64,000 bases of DNA from Microbacterium sp. NC79. Lineage in GTDB: Bacteria > Actinomycetota > Actinomycetes > Actinomycetales > Microbacteriaceae. Positions within the stretch are counted from its first letter, which is position 1, and each line of letters opens with the position of its first letter. Positions 35,655 through 45,559 of this stretch are shown in pieces. The stretch lies in assembly GCF_019061125.1 (NCBI RefSeq), contig NZ_JAHQYI010000001.1:1240001-1304000 (forward strand). The letters are read 5' to 3'. The position numbers were made by a program, and so were the translations under genes. The notes beneath the pieces were generated by a model, which was not told where the DNA came from, searched no databases, and saw nothing but the letters and a program-made list of their open reading frames with translations.

Positions 35655-35758
35655 AAAAGGCACAGGGGGAGCGGCTCGGAACCACGGGGGCGGGCGCCGG
35701 GATCAGGGCAGGAGGAGGGTGCGGGCGAACGCGTCCCACCGCCCGAAAGATTCCGCGT

Positions 35759-35764
35759 TAGAAT
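35759..35764 (+). promoter_or_regulatory. -10 box of ileS leader
   Basis: TAGAAT, about 200 nt upstream of the ileS start. It would begin the transcript at the 5' edge of the T-box element. Confidence 0.5.
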
Positions 35765-35770
35765 GGCTGA

Positions 35771-35950
35771 ACACACTGTGAGCCGGCTATCACCGGGGAG
35801 TGCTCGGAAGAACAGGCGCAAGTCTCAGTAGAACCGAGCGGGGCAGGCCCGTCATCGCCGTAGACGAGTGGTTCGTTGCCCTCCGGGTATGCGAGCAATG
35901 CGGGGTGGTACCGCGGTCGCCAGATCGTCCCTGCAGGAGCCAAACTTCAA
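35771..35950 (+). promoter_or_regulatory. T-box riboswitch of ileS
   Basis: The conserved T-box sequence GGGGTGGTACCGCGG is at 35902-35916. Upstream, a short Stem I region holds CTATCACCGGGGAGTGCTCG with a candidate specifier ATC at 35789-35791, reading isoleucine. The layout matches the translational T-boxes with shortened Stem I known from actinobacterial ileS genes: uncharged tRNA-Ile would favour an antisequestrator fold and raise translation. No terminator with a U tract is seen before the gene. Confidence 0.85.
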
Positions 35951-35965
35951 GCCCTGCGAGAGACC

Positions 35966-38900
35966 ATGACCTATCCTCGTTCCTCATTCGGACCCGCGGC
36001 CGACGCCGTTGTGCCCAGCCCACGCTTTCCTGAGATCGAAACGTCGATCCTGGAGTTCTGGGAGCGTGACCAGACGTTCCGCGCCAGCATCGAGCAGCGC
36101 GAGGGCCAAGAGGAGTGGGTCTTCTACGACGGCCCGCCGTTTGCCAACGGCCTGCCGCACTATGGCCACCTTCTCACCGGGTATGCAAAAGACCTCTTCC
36201 CGCGCTTCCAGACGATGCGCGGTAAGAAGGTTGATCGCGTCTTCGGTTGGGACACCCACGGTCTGCCGGCCGAACTCGAAGCGATGAAGCAGCTCGGGAT
36301 CACCGAGAAGAGCGAGATCGAGTCGATGGGCATCTCGCAGTTCAACGCGAAGGCCCGTGAATCGGTTCTGGCCTACACGCAGGAGTGGCAGAACTACGTC
36401 ACCCGCCAGGCGCGTTGGGTCGACTTCGATAATGGCTACAAGACGCTTGACACCTCCTACATGGAGTCGGTCATGTGGGCGTTCAACACCCTGTACGACA
36501 AGGGGCTCGCGTACGAGGGCTACCGCGTTTTGCCGTACTGCTGGCGCGATGAAACGCCGCTGTCTGCACACGAACTGCGCATGGACGATGACGTTTACAA
36601 AGACCGTCAGGATCCCTCCGTCACCGTCACTTTCCCGCTGGTAGGGGAGAAGGCGGAACGATTGGGTCTCGCTGGTGTGCGAGTGCTCGCGTGGACGACG
36701 ACCCCCTGGACCCTGCCGACCAACCTGGCACTCGCTGTCGGCCCGGAGATCGACTACGTCGTGGTTCCAGCCGGCCCAAACGGCGCAGCCGACTCCGAAG
36801 GCGGCACGTACCTCATCGCCGATGCGTTGCTGGGCAACTACGCGAAGGACCTCGGCTACGAATCGGCCGATGACGCCCGCGCCGCTATCTCCCGCACCGT
36901 TGTTGGTTCCGACCTCGCCGACGTGCACTACGAGCGCCTCTTCGACTACTACGCCGACGCCGAGACGTACGGCACCGAGAACGCTTGGCGCATTCTCGTC
37001 GACGACTATGTTTCGACGGCAGACGGTACCGGAATCGTTCACCAGGCTCCGGCCTACGGTGAAGATGACAAGCGGCTCGCTGATGCAGCCGGCATTCCGA
37101 CGATCCTTTCGCTCGATGACGGTGGCAAGTTCTTGCCCGCCGTTACCGACGTTGCCGGTGAACTCTGGATGGAGGCGAATACGCCGCTTATTCGCCTGCT
37201 GCGTGCGGCCGGTCGTATGATGCGCGAGCAGAGCTACGTGCACAGCTACCCGCACTGCTGGCGCTGCCGCAACCCTCTCATCTACAAGGCTGTCTCGAGC
37301 TGGTTCGTGCGCGTCACCGACTTCCGCGACCGTGCAATCGAGCTGAACGAGGACATCACGTGGGTGCCTGACAACGTCAAGCACGGCCAGTTCGGTAAGT
37401 GGCTTGAGGGCGCGCGCGACTGGTCGATCAGCCGCAACCGCTACTGGGGTTCGCCGATTCCGGTGTGGAAGAGCGACAACCCGGAGTACCCGCGCGTCGA
37501 CTCGTATGGTTCGTTCGCGGAGCTGGAGCGCGACTTCGGCCGTCTACCGCTCAACGAAAAGGGCGAGGTCGACATGCACCGCCCGTACATCGATGAGCTG
37601 ACGCGCCCGAACCCCGATGACCCGACCGGGAAGTCGACGATGCGCCGCATCGAAGACGTGCTTGACGTCTGGTTTGACTCCGGCTCAATGCCGTTCGCGC
37701 AGGTGCACTACCCGTTTGAGAACCAGGAATGGTTCGATGAGCACTCGCCTGCTGACTTCATCGTCGAGTACATCGGCCAAACGCGTGGCTGGTTCTATGT
37801 CATGCACATCCTGTCGACCGCGCTGTTTGACCGCCCGGCCTTCACCGGCGTGAGCTGCCACGGTATCGTGCTCGGCTCCGACGGGCAGAAGATGTCCAAG
37901 TCGCTGCGCAACTACCCGGATGTCTCCGAGGTCTTCGACCGTGATGGTTCCGACGCTATGCGCTGGTTCCTGATGTCCTCGTCTGTGCTGCGCGGCGGCA
38001 ACCTCGTCGTCACGGAGGAGGGCATCCGTGCCGGCGTGCGCGAATTCATGTTGCCGCTGTGGAGCTCGTGGTACTTCTTCGCCACCTACGCTAACGCGGC
38101 GCAGACCGGCGGTTACGAAGCATCATGGCGCACCGACTCAACCGACGTGCTCGACCGCTACATCCTCGCCCTGACCGGTGACCTCGTGCGCGGCGTTGCC
38201 GAAGATCTTGAGGGTCTGGACTCGACAAGCGCGACCGAAAAGCTTCGCGACTTCAGCGACGCGTTGACCAACTGGTACATCCGCCGCTCACGCGATCGCT
38301 TCTGGGTTGGCACCACCGACGATGCGACGTCGCGCGAGGCATTCGACACGCTGTACACCGTGCTCGAAACACTCACCCGCGTCGCCGCTCCGCTCATCCC
38401 GCTCGTTTCCGAGCAGGTATGGCAGGGTCTCACCGGCGGACGCAGCGTGCACCTGCAGGACTACCCTGACGCCGACGTCTTCCCGGCAGCCGAAGACATT
38501 CGCGCCGCGATGGATGCCGTGCGCGATATTTCATCGACAGCCAACGCGCTGCGCAAGCAGCACAAGCTGCGCGTGCGTCTGCCCTTGCAGTCGCTGACGG
38601 TGGTGACAAGCGGAACCACGGGGCTGGCACAGTTTGAGTCGATTCTGCGAGAAGAACTCAACGTCAAGACCGTGCAACTTGTCGAAGCCGTTGAAGGCAT
38701 CGGTGCACAGTACGGCATCACGCAACGCCTCGTTGTGAATGCTCGCGCTGCCGGGCCGCGTCTCGGCAAGCAGGTGCAGCAGGCCATCATGGGTGCAAAG
38801 AACGGTGACTGGAGCGAAACTAACGGTGTCGTCACCGCTGGTGGCCTCGCTCTGGTCGAGGGCGAGTACGAGCTCGCGCTGGAAGCCGGCGGCGTCGCAG

Positions 38901-39298
38901 AAGGCACAGCGATCGCGCTCCTTCCCGGTGGCGGTTTCGTGCTGCTTGACACCGTCACGACGCCTGAGCTGGAAGCCGAAGGAGTCGCACGCGACGCCAT
39001 CCGCGTCGTGCAGGAGGCGCGCAAGAATGCTGGCCTCGAGGTCAGCGACCGCATTGTGCTCGCGCTGAACGTCGCTCCTGCGCTGGCCGATGCGCTGACC
39101 ACGCACGCCGAACTGATTGCCGCAGAAACGCTGGCCGTCGGTTTCGCTGTGCAGCCGACTGAGAACATCGGCGAGCTGGTGAAGACGGTGACCAGCCCCG
39201 GCGACGGCGTGTTCCGTAGCGGAACCATGGCCCTTGGTTCCGACAAGGCGGCCATCGTCGTGACCATCGACAAGAATCTGCAGGGAGATGCTGCGTGA
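35966..39298 (+). CDS. ileS: Isoleucyl-tRNA synthetase
   Basis: 1110 residues of a class I synthetase. The HIGH motif appears as LPHYGHLL (HYGH at 65-68) and KMSKS as [11 protein letters not shown] (about 642-646), with an editing domain between and a long C-terminal anticodon region. The length of about 1,100 residues and the GLPHYGH form point to the type-2 (eukaryote-like) IleRS group, whose members are often less sensitive to mupirocin. The ATG at 35966 ([10 protein letters not shown]) is chosen; earlier in-frame starts fall inside the T-box. Expression is likely set by charging of tRNA-Ile. The end overlaps folC by 4 bp. Confidence 0.95.
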   Translation: MTYPRSSFGPAADAVVPSPRFPEIETSILEFWERDQTFRASIEQREGQEEWVFYDGPPFANGLPHYGHLLTGYAKDLFPRFQTMRGKKVDRVFGWDTHGLPAELEAMKQLGITEKSEIESMGISQFNAKARESVLAYTQEWQNYVTRQARWVDFDNGYKTLDTSYMESVMWAFNTLYDKGLAYEGYRVLPYCWRDETPLSAHELRMDDDVYKDRQDPSVTVTFPLVGEKAERLGLAGVRVLAWTTTPWTLPTNLALAVGPEIDYVVVPAGPNGAADSEGGTYLIADALLGNYAKDLGYESADDARAAISRTVVGSDLADVHYERLFDYYADAETYGTENAWRILVDDYVSTADGTGIVHQAPAYGEDDKRLADAAGIPTILSLDDGGKFLPAVTDVAGELWMEANTPLIRLLRAAGRMMREQSYVHSYPHCWRCRNPLIYKAVSSWFVRVTDFRDRAIELNEDITWVPDNVKHGQFGKWLEGARDWSISRNRYWGSPIPVWKSDNPEYPRVDSYGSFAELERDFGRLPLNEKGEVDMHRPYIDELTRPNPDDPTGKSTMRRIEDVLDVWFDSGSMPFAQVHYPFENQEWFDEHSPADFIVEYIGQTRGWFYVMHILSTALFDRPAFTGVSCHGIVLGSDGQKMSKSLRNYPDVSEVFDRDGSDAMRWFLMSSSVLRGGNLVVTEEGIRAGVREFMLPLWSSWYFFATYANAAQTGGYEASWRTDSTDVLDRYILALTGDLVRGVAEDLEGLDSTSATEKLRDFSDALTNWYIRRSRDRFWVGTTDDATSREAFDTLYTVLETLTRVAAPLIPLVSEQVWQGLTGGRSVHLQDYPDADVFPAAEDIRAAMDAVRDISSTANALRKQHKLRVRLPLQSLTVVTSGTTGLAQFESILREELNVKTVQLVEAVEGIGAQYGITQRLVVNARAAGPRLGKQVQQAIMGAKNGDWSETNGVVTAGGLALVEGEYELALEAGGVAEGTAIALLPGGGFVLLDTVTTPELEAEGVARDAIRVVQEARKNAGLEVSDRIVLALNVAPALADALTTHAELIAAETLAVGFAVQPTENIGELVKTVTSPGDGVFRSGTMALGSDKAAIVVTIDKNLQGDAA

Positions 39299-40656
39299 GT
39301 GACATCAAACGCGCTGACCGCGTGTACGCCGAACTGCTCACTCGTCAGGGGGAGCAGTGGGTGCAACCGCGTGTCGAGCGCACCCGCCGAGTGCTCGAAC
39401 TCATGAATGACCCACAAAAGACCTACCGGGTCATTCACCTGACCGGAACCAACGGCAAGACATCGACTGCGCGCATCGCTGAGAGCCTATTGCGTGCGCA
39501 CGGTCTGCGAACCGGCCTGTTCACCAGCCCGCACCTTGTGCGGTTCACGGAGCGCATGATGGTCGATGGCGAGCCAGCCAACGACGGTGCCGTGGCTGAC
39601 GCCTGGGACGAGATCGAACCGTTCGTTGACATGGTGGACGCCGAATTGGCAGCCGTTGGCGACGCGCCACTCACGTTCTTCGAACTGCTGACGATCCTCG
39701 CTTTTGTGGTCTTTGCAGACGCCCCCGTGGACGTCGCCGTGATCGAAGTAGGTATGGGCGGTGCATGGGATTCCACGAACACCGCCGATGGCGATGTGGC
39801 TGTGATCACGCCGATCGACGTTGATCACGCTGCGCGCCTTGGCAACACGATTGCAGAGATTGCCACGGTCAAGGCCGGAATCATCAAGGAGGGCGCAGCT
39901 GTTGTCTCGGCGCGCCAGACTCCGGAAGCCGAGGCCGTGATTCGTGCTGTGGCCGCGGAGAAGGGTGCCACCGTCGCATTTGAAGGCGCGGACTTTGCTC
40001 TGGTTTCGCAGCGCCTTGCTGTGGGTGGGCAACAGATCACCGTGCGCGGACGCGCAGGCAACTACCAAGACGAATACCTGACCCTCTACGGCGCTCACCA
40101 GGGCTTCAACGCCGCGCTCGCGATTGCCGCCGTCGAGTCACTCATTGGTGACGCAACGAACCCCATTGCCGAAGACATCGTCGCCGAAAGCCTGCAGGAG
40201 GTGACCTCACCGGGACGCCTGCAACTGATTGGGGTCGAACCGACCGTCCTCGTCGATGCCGGCCACAACCCGCACGGTGCCCGCGCGCTCGCGACAGCGT
40301 TGCGCGAGTATTTCGACTTCGATGAGTGGGGTCTCGTGATCGGTGTTCTCGAAGACAAGGATGCGGTGGGCATCGTCGACGCACTGCGGGAGATTCCCGC
40401 GCATGTGTTCGTGACAGCGCCGACGTCTGACCGTGCTGCCGACGCCGATCGCCTCGCGGACGTCGTCGAAAACGCCGACCTTCCGGCAACCGTTCACGCC
40501 ACGCTTGACGATGCGGCCGAGGCTGCCCGCGACTGGGCGGCGCTTTCGCCCCGTCGTGCCGTCATCATTGTTGGTTCCGTTGTGCTCGCAGGCGAAGCCA
40601 TTGCCCTCGCCGAAGAGCAAAACTGGAAGCCGTCTGCGGGAGGTGCCACCTCATGA
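39295..40656 (+). CDS. folC: Folylpolyglutamate synthase / dihydrofolate synthase
   Basis: 453 residues of a Mur-ligase-type enzyme that adds glutamate to dihydropteroate and folates. The ATP-binding loop is [14 protein letters not shown] (about 48-61). The folate/ATP motif [11 protein letters not shown] and the central [12 protein letters not shown] are typical of FolC, as is the C-terminal-domain [13 protein letters not shown] start at 39295 overlaps the ileS stop, so it is translated with ileS. The following DUF4233 gene again overlaps by 4 bp. Confidence 0.93.
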   Translation: MSDIKRADRVYAELLTRQGEQWVQPRVERTRRVLELMNDPQKTYRVIHLTGTNGKTSTARIAESLLRAHGLRTGLFTSPHLVRFTERMMVDGEPANDGAVADAWDEIEPFVDMVDAELAAVGDAPLTFFELLTILAFVVFADAPVDVAVIEVGMGGAWDSTNTADGDVAVITPIDVDHAARLGNTIAEIATVKAGIIKEGAAVVSARQTPEAEAVIRAVAAEKGATVAFEGADFALVSQRLAVGGQQITVRGRAGNYQDEYLTLYGAHQGFNAALAIAAVESLIGDATNPIAEDIVAESLQEVTSPGRLQLIGVEPTVLVDAGHNPHGARALATALREYFDFDEWGLVIGVLEDKDAVGIVDALREIPAHVFVTAPTSDRAADADRLADVVENADLPATVHATLDDAAEAARDWAALSPRRAVIIVGSVVLAGEAIALAEEQNWKPSAGGATS

Positions 40657-41027
40657 AGAAGAGCTACCCCCTTGCCGCACGCCTTGGCGCCGTGATTCTG
40701 GGCTTCGAGTCGATCATCATGTTCCTCGGTGGCCTCTTCATCTTTGGAATGAAGGCCACTCCCGACGGCATTGAGCCGTGGTGGGGAATCGTCGCTGGCG
40801 GTGTTATGACCATCGTCATGATCGTCGCCGCCGGGCTTTGCCGTTTCCAGTTCGGCATCGTGCTGGGCTGGATTCTCCAACTTGTCGTCCTCGCGGGCGC
40901 ATTCCTCAACCTCGCGTTCGTCATTGTGGCCGCCGTATTCGGCGGCCTGTGGGCGTATGCGATGATCACGTCGGCACGAATCGCCCGCCAGGCTCCCCGT
41001 GCCGCTCAACATACAGAAGGTGACTGA
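40653..41027 (+). CDS. DUF4233 membrane protein
   Basis: 124 residues with three to four hydrophobic helices: about 8-31, 42-62, 68-86 and 88-106. Proteins of this family regularly stand between folC and ndk in actinobacteria, as here, but no function is known. It is translationally coupled to folC (ATGA at 40653), and ndk begins two bases after its stop codon. Confidence 0.75.
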   Translation: MKKSYPLAARLGAVILGFESIIMFLGGLFIFGMKATPDGIEPWWGIVAGGVMTIVMIVAAGLCRFQFGIVLGWILQLVVLAGAFLNLAFVIVAAVFGGLWAYAMITSARIARQAPRAAQHTEGD

Positions 41028-41028
41028 T

Positions 41029-41445
41029 ATGGCAACCGAAGAGACACTCGTCCTCGTTAAGCCCGATGGTGTCGCACGCGGCCTGACCGGTGCAATCCTT
41101 GCTCGCATCGAATCAAAGGGCTACGCACTCGTCGACCTCAAGCTCGTCGAGCCCGACCGTGCGCTGCTCGAGCAACACTACGCAGAACACGAGGGCAAGC
41201 CCTTCTACGAGCCGCTGCTCGAGTTCATGATGTCCGGACCGTCTGTGGCAATCCGCCTTGCAGGTAACCGCGTCATCGAGGGCTTCCGCTCGCTGGCCGG
41301 AACCACGGACCCCACCACCGCTGCCCCCGGAACCATCCGTGGCGATTTCGGTCGCGACTGGGGACTGAAGGTTCAGCAGAACCTCGTGCACGGCTCCGAC
41401 TCGGTTGAGTCGGCACAGCGTGAACTGGGTATCTGGTTCTCGTAA
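41029..41445 (+). CDS. ndk: Nucleoside diphosphate kinase
   Basis: 138 residues, the full family length. It balances nucleoside triphosphate pools by transferring phosphate from ATP through a phosphohistidine. Catalytic His121 is in NLVHGSDS, the Kpn-loop equivalent is around FRSLAGTTDP, and the N-terminal ATEETLVLVKPDGV is typical. AGAAGGTG lies 10-17 nt upstream of the ATG. It closes the ileS-folC-DUF4233-ndk run and is followed by a strong terminator. Confidence 0.96.
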   Translation: MATEETLVLVKPDGVARGLTGAILARIESKGYALVDLKLVEPDRALLEQHYAEHEGKPFYEPLLEFMMSGPSVAIRLAGNRVIEGFRSLAGTTDPTTAAPGTIRGDFGRDWGLKVQQNLVHGSDSVESAQRELGIWFS

Positions 41446-41451
41446 GGAGAC

Positions 41452-41490
41452 GCGAAAGGCGCCGCACCCTGATGGGGCGGCGCCTTTCGC
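41452..41490. terminator. Terminator after ndk
   Basis: GCGAAAGGCGCCGC (41452-41465) pairs perfectly with GCGGCGCCTTTCGC (41477-41490). It lies between the convergent ndk and VKOR genes and can serve both. Confidence 0.85.
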
Positions 41491-41503
41491 TTTGGGTTGC
41501 CGA

Positions 41504-42097
41504 CTAAACGAACAACACGTTGAGCAGGTCGAGGCGCACCTGCGCCATGACGGCGACGGCGACGTAGCTGACGACGGTGAACAGGGGAGTCCAGCTCATC
41601 AGCTTGTCGCCGAGGTCTTTCAGACCGTCGCCGAACACACCGATTCGCATGACGTGGAATGTGACAGCCCAGAACGATGGAATGACAACCGCCCACGTCA
41701 CCATGCACCAAGGGCACAGCGTGCCGAGTTCAAAGATGCTCTGCGTCATGAGCCAGATAACAAAGCCCTGAGCGAAGACGAATCCGGTCCAGAACAGGAA
41801 CCAGAACCACTTTGCAAAACGTGCACCCGCCAGGATGGCGACGCCAACAACGATGGGCGCAAACCACATGGTGAGACCGAGGAGCGGGTTTGCGAAGCCG
41901 AATACGGAACCTTGTGCAGACTCCAGGTTTGCCTTGCACTGCACGAGGGGTGAGATGTCGCAGTTCAGAATGGCGTCTGGGTTTTGGAGCAGATGGAAGC
42001 GCTCCAAAGTGAGCTGGAACGCGGCCCACCACCCAATGATTCCCGCGACGATAAGCCACAAGGCGAACACGGTCGGACGGTTGCGCTGTTCGGTCAT
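41504..42097 (-). CDS. Vitamin K epoxide reductase family protein
   Basis: 197 residues with five predicted membrane helices. The redox pair Cys128-Pro-Trp-Cys131 (TLCPWC) sits at the outer end of a helix. A second pair, Cys46 and Cys54, lies in the first outer loop (NCDISPLVQC), with the family Ser in SAQGSVFG. Bacterial VKOR reoxidises the extracytoplasmic thiol oxidase DsbA and passes electrons to quinone. No DsbA fusion or neighbour is seen. MTEQRN is chosen as the start over a longer frame because a promoter-like AATACT box lies 6 nt before it. Confidence 0.88.
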   Translation of the reverse strand: MTEQRNRPTVFALWLIVAGIIGWWAAFQLTLERFHLLQNPDAILNCDISPLVQCKANLESAQGSVFGFANPLLGLTMWFAPIVVGVAILAGARFAKWFWFLFWTGFVFAQGFVIWLMTQSIFELGTLCPWCMVTWAVVIPSFWAVTFHVMRIGVFGDGLKDLGDKLMSWTPLFTVVSYVAVAVMAQVRLDLLNVLFV

Positions 42098-42103
42098 GTG
42101 ACC

Positions 42104-42109
42104 AGTATT
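42104..42109 (-). promoter_or_regulatory. Weak -10-like box of VKOR gene
   Basis: AATACT on the minus strand, 6 nt from the ATG. It deviates from TANNNT at the first base, but the spacing fits the leaderless pattern. Confidence 0.35.
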
Positions 42110-42176
42110 CCATTTGCGTAATTGGTCCCGGCCGTGAAAACTACGCACGAATACTGCACACTGGCCCTGTTAGTGC

Positions 42177-42370
42177 GATAATGGACTCAGAACTGCATCT
42201 CGGCCGCGCCGAGACCGTGGTCCAAGAAGACTTTGGGGGCACATGATGCCCTCGCGATCCGAGCCTAGAGCCGATCGCATGCCGATAGAGTTCGCGGTAC
42301 CGCAGGTGCGGAGCCGCACGAGAGAATTGCCGGGCAGCGCGCGGAGTTGCCCGCAGGGAGTGCGCCAGCA
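42177..42370 (+). promoter_or_regulatory. rne promoter and structured 5' leader
   Basis: A -10-like GATAAT at 42177-42182 would give a leader of about 180 nt. The leader contains several short palindromes, such as GCGGTACCGC and GTGCGG-AG-CCGCAC, and an inverted pair GGGCA/TGCCC near the start codon. Long leaders on rne messages are often cut by RNase E itself for feedback control. That is only an analogy here. Confidence 0.4.
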
Positions 42371-45085
42371 ATGGCTGATCAGAATAATGAAGACCACGCT
42401 ACCCACAACGACGATGCACCTCTCGAGCCGACCACGGCTCCTGAAGGTGCAGGCACGGTCGTAGACGAGACGTCTGGCGAGGCAGCACCTGCCGCCGACA
42501 CGCCGACCGCCGAAGCACCTGCCGCCGACACGCCGACCGCCGAAGCACCTGCCGCCGACATTGTCGTGCCGCCGATGCCGCCGTTGCCGGAGATTGCCGA
42601 CGATGCTGCTGCCAAGGTAACCAACACTCCCGAGAGCCCTGCTGATGCTGGTGTCTCGACCGTGGTTCCGGAACCATCAGCTGACGATGCCCAAGCCGGG
42701 GGCGTAGCAACTCCCGCTGACGGCACGCTCGACGACTCGCTGGCTGAACAGGCACCCACAGATTCACGGGCCGAGGAGAACGCAGCCGAGGCTCCCGCTC
42801 CGACCGCCGACGCTCCCGCTGAACAGATGCCCGCCGATGCTCCGGCCGACAAGACGACCGTTGAGGCCGCGGCTGATGACGCGCCGGCCGACGGAACCGC
42901 GGGAGACGCCGCGGGGGAGAAGAACGCCGACGCGTCCGAGGCTGCTCAGACGCCTGAAGAGCCTGCAGCACCCGCTAAACCGGAACCCGTAACCGCGGTA
43001 TCGCTGGGATTGTTGCCTGAGACGTTCGTGTCGCAGGTGTCGACGGCATTGCACTTTTATGCTCCTGAGTTCGTCGTGTTGCCCGCGTTGCCGACTCCGC
43101 ACCACGACGAAGAATCGTCGAACTCGCGTCGTCGCCGCCGCCGTGGCGGTTCGAGTGACGTCGAAGAGGCACAGGTGACGCCGCCTGCTCGTCGTCAGCG
43201 TGCCGTTGAAGTGATCACCGAACCGCAGCGCATTAAGGGCTCGACCCGTCTTGAGGCGAAGAAGCAGCGCCGCCGGGATGGTCGCGAGGCCGGTCGCCGT
43301 CGCACTGTTGTGACAGAAGCCGAGTTCCTCGCACGTCGTGAGGCCGTTGACCGTCAGATGATCGTGCGCTCGAAGTCGGGTCGCATTCAGATCGCTGTTC
43401 TGGAAGACAACGTGCTTGTTGAGCACTACGTTGCCCGCAACCAAGATGCATCGCTGATCGGTAACGTCTACATCGGTCGCGTGCAGAACGTGTTGCCGTC
43501 GATGGAAGCCGCATTCGTTGACATCGGCCGCGGCCGAAACGCCGTGCTGTACTCCGGCGAGGTGGACTGGGACTCGGTTGAGACCGGCAACCAGCCACGT
43601 CGCATCGAACTTGCCCTGAAGACCGGCGACAAGGTTCTCGTGCAGGTCACGAAAGACCCGGTCGGTCACAAGGGTGCTCGTCTGACGAGCCAGATCTCAT
43701 TGCCTGGCCGCTACCTGGTGTACGTGCCCGGTGGCGCCATGAACGGCATCTCTCGCAAGCTTCCTGACACGGAGCGTGCACGCCTGAAGCGCATTCTCAA
43801 GGAGGTTCTCCCGGAGTCGAGCGGCGTCATCGTGCGTACCGCTGCTGAGGGAGCAACCGAAGAGCAGCTGACCGTTGACGTGCAGCGACTCACCGCGCAG
43901 TGGGAGCACATCGCGAAGGTTTCCGAATCGGGCCAGGCCCCGCAGCTGTTGCACTCCGAGCCTGACCTGCTCGTCAAGATTGTTCGTGACGTCTTCAACG
44001 AAGACTTCACGAAGATGATCATTCAGGGCGATGAAGCGCAGCGCACGATCGAAAACTACCTTGCAGGCGTCGCTCCTGACCTGCTGGAGCGTGTGGAACG
44101 CTACGACGGCGACGCAGACCCGTTCGACTCGTTCCGCATCACGGAGCAGATCGAAAAGGCTCTTGATCGTAAGGTGTGGTTGCCTTCCGGCGGTTCGCTT
44201 GTGATCGACCGCACCGAAGCGATGACGGTCGTTGACGTTAACACCGGCAAGTTTGTCGGCTCGGGCGGAAACCTCGAAGAAACCGTCACCAAGAACAACC
44301 TTGAGGCCGCAGAAGAAATCGTTCGCCAGCTTCGACTGCGCGACATCGGTGGCATCATCGTCATCGACTTCATCGATATGGTTCTCGAGACCAACCGTGA
44401 TCTCGTCTTGCGCCGTCTCGTTGAATGCTTGAGCCGCGACCGTACGAAGCACCAGGTCGCCGAGGTTACCTCGCTCGGCCTCGTGCAGATGACGCGAAAG
44501 AAGCTCGGCCTCGGCCTGCTGGAGACCTTCAGCGAGCCGTGCGAGGTATGTGCTGGCCGCGGCGTGGTCGTGCACCACGACCCGGTCGTGAAGCACCGCT
44601 CCAACTCGTCGAGTGGCAGCAACTCGAACCAGAACCGTCGTCAGCGCGGGAATAACAACGCCAACCAGAACGCTGGCGGCAACCCCGGTGCCGCCAGCTC
44701 TCCTGCAGCGGCAAGCTCGTCGGCCGCGCCCGTGACCGGCACCCACATCATTCCTGAGGGTGCTAAGACAGCCCTGGCGCAGATTGCTGCCTCGACGAAG
44801 GTACCGAGCGCCACGGAACCGGCCAATGACACTCAGACGGATGCTCCCGTCGAGCGTGCGAAGAAACCGCGCAAGAAGAAGCCGGCCGCTGACACCCAGC
44901 GTGACACGCGCACGAAGTCGGAGAAGGAGCAGCTTCTCGAGTCGGTGCTTGACGCATTGCCTGAACCAAAGGCACCAGGACAGGGCCGTTCCCGGTCGCG
45001 TCGCGTGACGACGGCAGCACTTACAGGCACACCGGTGTCCACGACCCCGGTCATTGACGCCGCGCCCGAATCTGTAGCGGAGTAA
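42371..45085 (+). CDS. rne: Ribonuclease E/G family endoribonuclease
   Basis: 904 residues. The catalytic core (about 330-730) has an S1-like domain (LIGNVYIGRVQNVLPSMEAA), the 5'-sensor motif DPVGHKGARLTSQI, and metal-binding aspartates at about 622 (VVDVNTGKFVG) and 666 (VIDFIDM). The zinc-link cysteines are at 724 and 727 (CEVC). It is flanked by low-complexity arms: an acidic Ala/Pro-rich N-terminal region of about 290 residues and a Lys/Asn-rich C-terminal tail, probably scaffolds for a degradosome. The ATG at 42371 has AGGGAG 10 nt upstream. It processes and turns over RNA. Confidence 0.93.
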   Translation: MADQNNEDHATHNDDAPLEPTTAPEGAGTVVDETSGEAAPAADTPTAEAPAADTPTAEAPAADIVVPPMPPLPEIADDAAAKVTNTPESPADAGVSTVVPEPSADDAQAGGVATPADGTLDDSLAEQAPTDSRAEENAAEAPAPTADAPAEQMPADAPADKTTVEAAADDAPADGTAGDAAGEKNADASEAAQTPEEPAAPAKPEPVTAVSLGLLPETFVSQVSTALHFYAPEFVVLPALPTPHHDEESSNSRRRRRRGGSSDVEEAQVTPPARRQRAVEVITEPQRIKGSTRLEAKKQRRRDGREAGRRRTVVTEAEFLARREAVDRQMIVRSKSGRIQIAVLEDNVLVEHYVARNQDASLIGNVYIGRVQNVLPSMEAAFVDIGRGRNAVLYSGEVDWDSVETGNQPRRIELALKTGDKVLVQVTKDPVGHKGARLTSQISLPGRYLVYVPGGAMNGISRKLPDTERARLKRILKEVLPESSGVIVRTAAEGATEEQLTVDVQRLTAQWEHIAKVSESGQAPQLLHSEPDLLVKIVRDVFNEDFTKMIIQGDEAQRTIENYLAGVAPDLLERVERYDGDADPFDSFRITEQIEKALDRKVWLPSGGSLVIDRTEAMTVVDVNTGKFVGSGGNLEETVTKNNLEAAEEIVRQLRLRDIGGIIVIDFIDMVLETNRDLVLRRLVECLSRDRTKHQVAEVTSLGLVQMTRKKLGLGLLETFSEPCEVCAGRGVVVHHDPVVKHRSNSSSGSNSNQNRRQRGNNNANQNAGGNPGAASSPAAASSSAAPVTGTHIIPEGAKTALAQIAASTKVPSATEPANDTQTDAPVERAKKPRKKKPAADTQRDTRTKSEKEQLLESVLDALPEPKAPGQGRSRSRRVTTAALTGTPVSTTPVIDAAPESVAE
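42485..42560 (+). repeat. 30-bp coding tandem repeat in rne
   Basis: A 30-bp unit encoding APAADTPTAE is repeated exactly at 42485 and 42515 and partly at 42545. It lengthens the disordered N-terminal arm and could vary in number between strains. Confidence 0.85.
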
Positions 45086-45095
45086 TCCGTTCCAC

Positions 45096-45142
45096 ACACA
45101 GAACCGCCCATCGGCCTTCGAAGCCGGTGGGCGGTTCTGTGT
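45096..45142. terminator. Terminator after rne
   Basis: A 20-bp stem with one G-T pair: arms 45096-45115 (ACACAGAACCGCCCATCGGC) and 45123-45142, ending in GTTT. It separates rne from the convergent DUF4031 gene and can act on both. Confidence 0.88.
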
Positions 45143-45148
45143 TTCTCC

Positions 45149-45421
45149 TCAGCGGCCGCGTCGTTCGCGCATCGTCACACGCAAGCCGGAGGCGATGAGA
45201 CGGCGAGTCAGCTCATGACTGTCGACAAGCGACGCGCCGTCATCGATGAGCTGCTGCCAAATTTCTTCCGGAATGTCGTAATGGTCAAAATCGAACCCTC
45301 GTCGGGGAATTCTGTGACGCGCGGCGAACTCGTGGAGCTCGTCCAGATTGTCATCACTGATCAAATGTGCCCATAACCGGCCGTGTGCAGGCCAACGGGG
45401 CGTATCGACGAGTATGCTCAC
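45149..45421 (-). CDS. DUF4031 protein
   Basis: 90 residues: MSILVDTPRWPAHGRLWAHL at the start, then LDELHEFAARHRIPRRGFDFDHYDIPEE and a final SHELTRRLIASGLR. This pattern is characteristic of DUF4031, small cytoplasmic proteins of unknown function found widely in actinobacteria. The GTG start at 45419-45421 follows a TAACAT box by 6 nt, implying a leaderless message. It is divergent from rplU. Confidence 0.8.
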   Translation of the reverse strand: MSILVDTPRWPAHGRLWAHLISDDNLDELHEFAARHRIPRRGFDFDHYDIPEEIWQQLIDDGASLVDSHELTRRLIASGLRVTMRERRGR

Positions 45422-45427
45422 TGTTAG

Positions 45428-45433
45428 ATGTTA
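45428..45433 (-). promoter_or_regulatory. -10 box of DUF4031 gene, leaderless type
   Basis: TAACAT on the minus strand, 6 nt from the GTG start codon. Confidence 0.5.
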
Positions 45434-45529
45434 GGTCTCACACTGTGAGATCGAGCATTCGTCTACCGGCGTTGCGGTGGTTCCCGTGTGGGTGCCGCTG
45501 GGAGTCGCCTGCGACACGCCACCCTGGTT

Positions 45530-45559
45530 TTGCTGGGTGGGGCATGTATCAGGTAAAGT
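45530..45559 (+). promoter_or_regulatory. Promoter of rplU-rpmA
   Basis: A -35 TTGCTG (45530-45535) and -10 TAAAGT (45554-45559) are separated by 18 bp. The transcript would carry a leader of about 150 nt before rplU. Confidence 0.6.

Noticed and set aside
35984..37384. Open frame of 466 codons on the strand opposite ileS
   Set aside because: A shadow of GC-rich third positions. The plus strand encodes IleRS with all motifs.
43697..45097. Open frame of 466 codons opposite rne
   Set aside because: No recognisable domain; lies wholly within the RNase E catalytic and tail coding region.
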